From the NCBI GenBank assembly GCA_042091375.1, contig JBELHO010000046.1, positions 1 to 25,273 of the forward strand: DNA of 25,273 nucleotides, read 5' to 3'. The translations under genes and the position numbers were made by a program. The stretch is from JBELHO01 sp042091375 (GTDB lineage Bacteria > Pseudomonadota > Gammaproteobacteria > Enterobacterales > Alteromonadaceae). Under the pieces are notes generated by a model that did no database searches, was not told the origin of the DNA, and saw nothing but the letters and a program-made list of their open reading frames with translations. Below, piece by piece: positions 23,772 through 25,273 of this stretch (positions are counted from its first letter, which is position 1; the number at the start of each line of letters is the position of its first letter).

Positions 23772-24641
23772 ATGACGGTAAACAAACCTATTATTGTTTT
23801 TGGTACGGGCAGAAGCGGTACCACGATTTTTCATCAAATGTTATCTGAACACCCTGAACTGGCTTGGATATCTGAGCTGGTCAATAAATTTCCCAGTAAA
23901 CCGCATCTCAATCAAATGCTAATGAAAGCATTTGAATATGAGCAAGTAGAACACTTACTGAGAAAGAAAATTTATCCTGGTGAGTGTTATGATTTTTGGA
24001 ACTTTCATTGCCCTGGTTTTGCTGAACCATGCCGAGATCTTAGGGCAGACGATCTCAGTGTTAGAATGAAAAAAAACATCATTAGCGCCATGTCGCAACT
24101 GACCACAGCAAAGCGCAATCGACTTTTACTAAAAGTCACTGGCTGGCCAAGATTGGGCTTTTTATCTGAGGTTTTTAATGATGCAAAATTTGTTCACATC
24201 ACTAGAGATGGTCGAGCTGTGGCTAACTCCCTATTTAATGTAGAATTTTGGCGAGGCTGGGGAGGCCCTGAAAAATGGCGTTGGGGAAACTTATCTAAAG
24301 CCTACCAGCGTGAATGGCAAGATCGCGATCAATCGTTTATCGTATTGGCAGCAATTCAATGGAAGATTTTAATGGACGCTGCTGAAAACACTATTAAACA
24401 CATTGATAAGTCACAGATCATCGAAGTTAAGTACGAGCAACTATGTGAAGATCCCATGCCTTTGATGCAACAAATTGCCGATTTTTGCGAAATTGAGTGG
24501 AGTGGTCAATTTCAAGCCAGATTGAATAAATACAAGTTGCGCAATACCAATAACAAATATCAACAACACCTAAATATGCAACAGCAACAGCAATTGAATG
24601 AAGTGCTGGCTGAATACTTGCATCGCTATGGTTATGAATAA
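23772..24641 (+). CDS. PAPS-dependent sulfotransferase family protein
   Basis: Sulfotransferase of 289 residues that would transfer sulfate from PAPS to a hydroxyl or amine of an unknown acceptor. The 5'-phosphosulfate loop is FGTGRSGTT (10-18) right after the first strand, and the 3'-phosphate site is FVHITRDGRAVANSL (140-154) with R145 and S153, the expected pair. Trp-rich stretches (FWRGWGGPEKWRWGN) probably shape the acceptor pocket. I chose the ATG at 23772 because it puts the PAPS loop at the N-terminus and has AAGGAG (23755-23760) upstream, though 11 bases away; a TTG start at 23676 would add 32 residues. No signal peptide is seen, so it acts in the cytoplasm. It stands apart from the catabolic block and has its own candidate operator. 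Acceptors may be a lipid, a glycan precursor or a small metabolite. Confidence 0.87.
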   Translation: MTVNKPIIVFGTGRSGTTIFHQMLSEHPELAWISELVNKFPSKPHLNQMLMKAFEYEQVEHLLRKKIYPGECYDFWNFHCPGFAEPCRDLRADDLSVRMKKNIISAMSQLTTAKRNRLLLKVTGWPRLGFLSEVFNDAKFVHITRDGRAVANSLFNVEFWRGWGGPEKWRWGNLSKAYQREWQDRDQSFIVLAAIQWKILMDAAENTIKHIDKSQIIEVKYEQLCEDPMPLMQQIADFCEIEWSGQFQARLNKYKLRNTNNKYQQHLNMQQQQQLNEVLAEYLHRYGYE

Positions 24642-24738
24642 CGCGATGATCATCAATTTAATGAGAATATAAAAAAATTGGGCTTGATGTATAAATGCTG
24701 TTTTAACAGTGATATCAATTAGAAAGGTTAAAAATAGG

Positions 24739-24789
24739 ATTAAACAATTAAATTAAACAATTAAATTAAACAATCAAATTAAACAATAG
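24739..24789. repeat. 13-base tandem repeat ATTAAACAATTAA, nearly four copies
   Basis: Units start at 24739, 24752, 24765 and 24778. The first two are identical, the third has one change (TTAA to TCAA), and the fourth matches for its first 10 bases. It lies in the gap downstream of the sulfotransferase. It may be a variable-number repeat or an array of AT-rich binding sites. Confidence 0.75.
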
Positions 24790-24878
24790 CTCAAAAAAGT
24801 AATGGCAAACAGCAAATATAACAAGCAACAAGTTAACTTTTGTAAAAAACAACAAATTTGACCATTGATTTGTTATTT

Positions 24879-24897
24879 GCAAATTGCAAATTGCAAA
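24879..24897. repeat. 7-base tandem repeat GCAAATT, about 2.7 copies
   Basis: GCAAATT occurs twice in tandem from 24879 followed by GCAAA and a run of As. The 7-base period is short and may be a replication-slippage product in AT-rich DNA. Confidence 0.5.
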
Positions 24898-25024
24898 AAA
24901 ACACAACTTTACACCACTATTTTTATCTAAAATAATATAAAATTGTTTTAAATCAGTTGTTTAATTATTGGTATGTAAAATGCTTTGACTAAATCAGTGA
25001 TAACTTAACTGATCGGAGTTAAAG

Positions 25025-25273
25025 ATGAAATTGATATTGTCGTCATTATTTACCCTAAGTTTATTGTCGATACCTACATCGGCAATTGATTGGAAGTGGA
25101 TTGGTGATACGACCGCAGTAGTCACCAACTTTACTGAAGCTTTTAATACCGATGGTTCCCCCAAAAACTTGGTTAATATTGCCAACCGTTTAGATGCAGA
25201 TTTACTCGATGATTTTTATGGTATGGTACCAGAAGGGGTTCAGGTACCCAACGCATTGCTCACTACCAGTTTT
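25025..25273 (+). CDS. Exported protein of unknown function, N-terminal 83 codons (runs off the right edge)
   Basis: ATG at 25025 follows GGAG (25015-25018) at 6 bases. Residues 1-20 form a clear signal peptide (KLILSSLFTLSLLSIPTSA, cleavage probably before IDWKW). The mature part is acidic and polar, with FNTDGSPKNLVNIANRLDADLLDD and a DFYGMVPEGVQVPN segment. It stays open to the window edge. The VPEG-type segment is faintly reminiscent of LruC-domain surface proteins, but this is a guess from memory. The product is exported to the periplasm, outer membrane or medium; nothing more can be said without the rest. Confidence 0.8.
   Translation, partial: MKLILSSLFTLSLLSIPTSAIDWKWIGDTTAVVTNFTEAFNTDGSPKNLVNIANRLDADLLDDFYGMVPEGVQVPNALLTTSF

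Larger units (their letters stand above)
24642..25024. other. AT-rich repeat-containing gap before the last gene
   Basis: Besides the 13-base and 7-base tandem repeats, an inverted repeat ATCAGT/ACTGAT (24993-24998 and 25008-25013) lies just before the ribosome site of the gene at 25025 and may form a 5' leader hairpin. No coding region is visible. The promoter of the last gene must be here but is not identifiable with confidence. Confidence 0.45.

Noticed and set aside
24739..24897. Replication origin or iteron-type plasmid origin suggested by AT-rich tandem repeats
   Set aside because: Only 13- and 7-base units with few copies; no DnaA-box cluster and no rep or par gene is visible nearby.

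Overview
The window looks like chromosome of an AT-rich marine gammaproteobacterium of the Alteromonadales type (Alteromonas, Paraglaciecola, Colwellia or Shewanella relatives). This is inferred from protein style, low GC and gene content (sulfatase, fucose-type permease, multiheme cytochrome c, RND efflux, sulfotransferase); no rRNA or other phylogenetic marker is present. There are no tRNAs, CRISPR arrays, transposases or phage genes.

Layout. Bases 1-8163 are mostly minus strand: the N-terminal part of a small unknown protein (1-137), a remnant-like hydrophobic frame (319-489), a secreted S1-type sulfatase (716-2209), a plus-strand exported unknown gene interrupted by an in-frame TAA (2616-3212), a large DUF2339 membrane protein (3580-6411) and a FucP-type sugar/H+ symporter (6739-8163). 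Sulfatase and permease hint at use of a sulfated sugar polymer, but no glycoside hydrolase is present. Bases 8552-14329 are a tight plus-strand operon for a complete tripartite RND efflux pump (outer-membrane lipoprotein, periplasmic adaptor, inner-membrane permease), followed 78 bases later by an exported octaheme cytochrome c with HEAT and TPR-like C-terminal repeats (14408-16723).

The most interesting block is 16972-23315. A divergent LysR regulator faces five plus-strand genes: SDR, Old Yellow Enzyme, acyl-CoA dehydrogenase, APH-fold kinase, SDR. The kinase and dehydrogenase resemble the two halves of human ACAD11/ACAD10 and the LvaA/LvaC pair of Pseudomonas putida. Those systems phosphorylate a 4-hydroxyacyl-CoA and then eliminate phosphate so the chain can enter beta-oxidation. 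With two dehydrogenases and an ene-reductase, the block reads as a catabolic module for an oxo- or hydroxy-acid. It lacks the CoA ligase (LvaE) and small helper (LvaB) of the known levulinate pathway. The LysR-SDR gap holds three alternating ACTATT/AATAGT half-sites, one pair with exact T-N11-A geometry, and a good sigma-70 promoter just before the first SDR.

The right end holds a PAPS-dependent sulfotransferase (start best placed at 23772) behind a long hairpin and a perfect 16-base palindrome, then a repeat-containing AT-rich gap and the first 83 codons of an exported unknown protein running off the edge.
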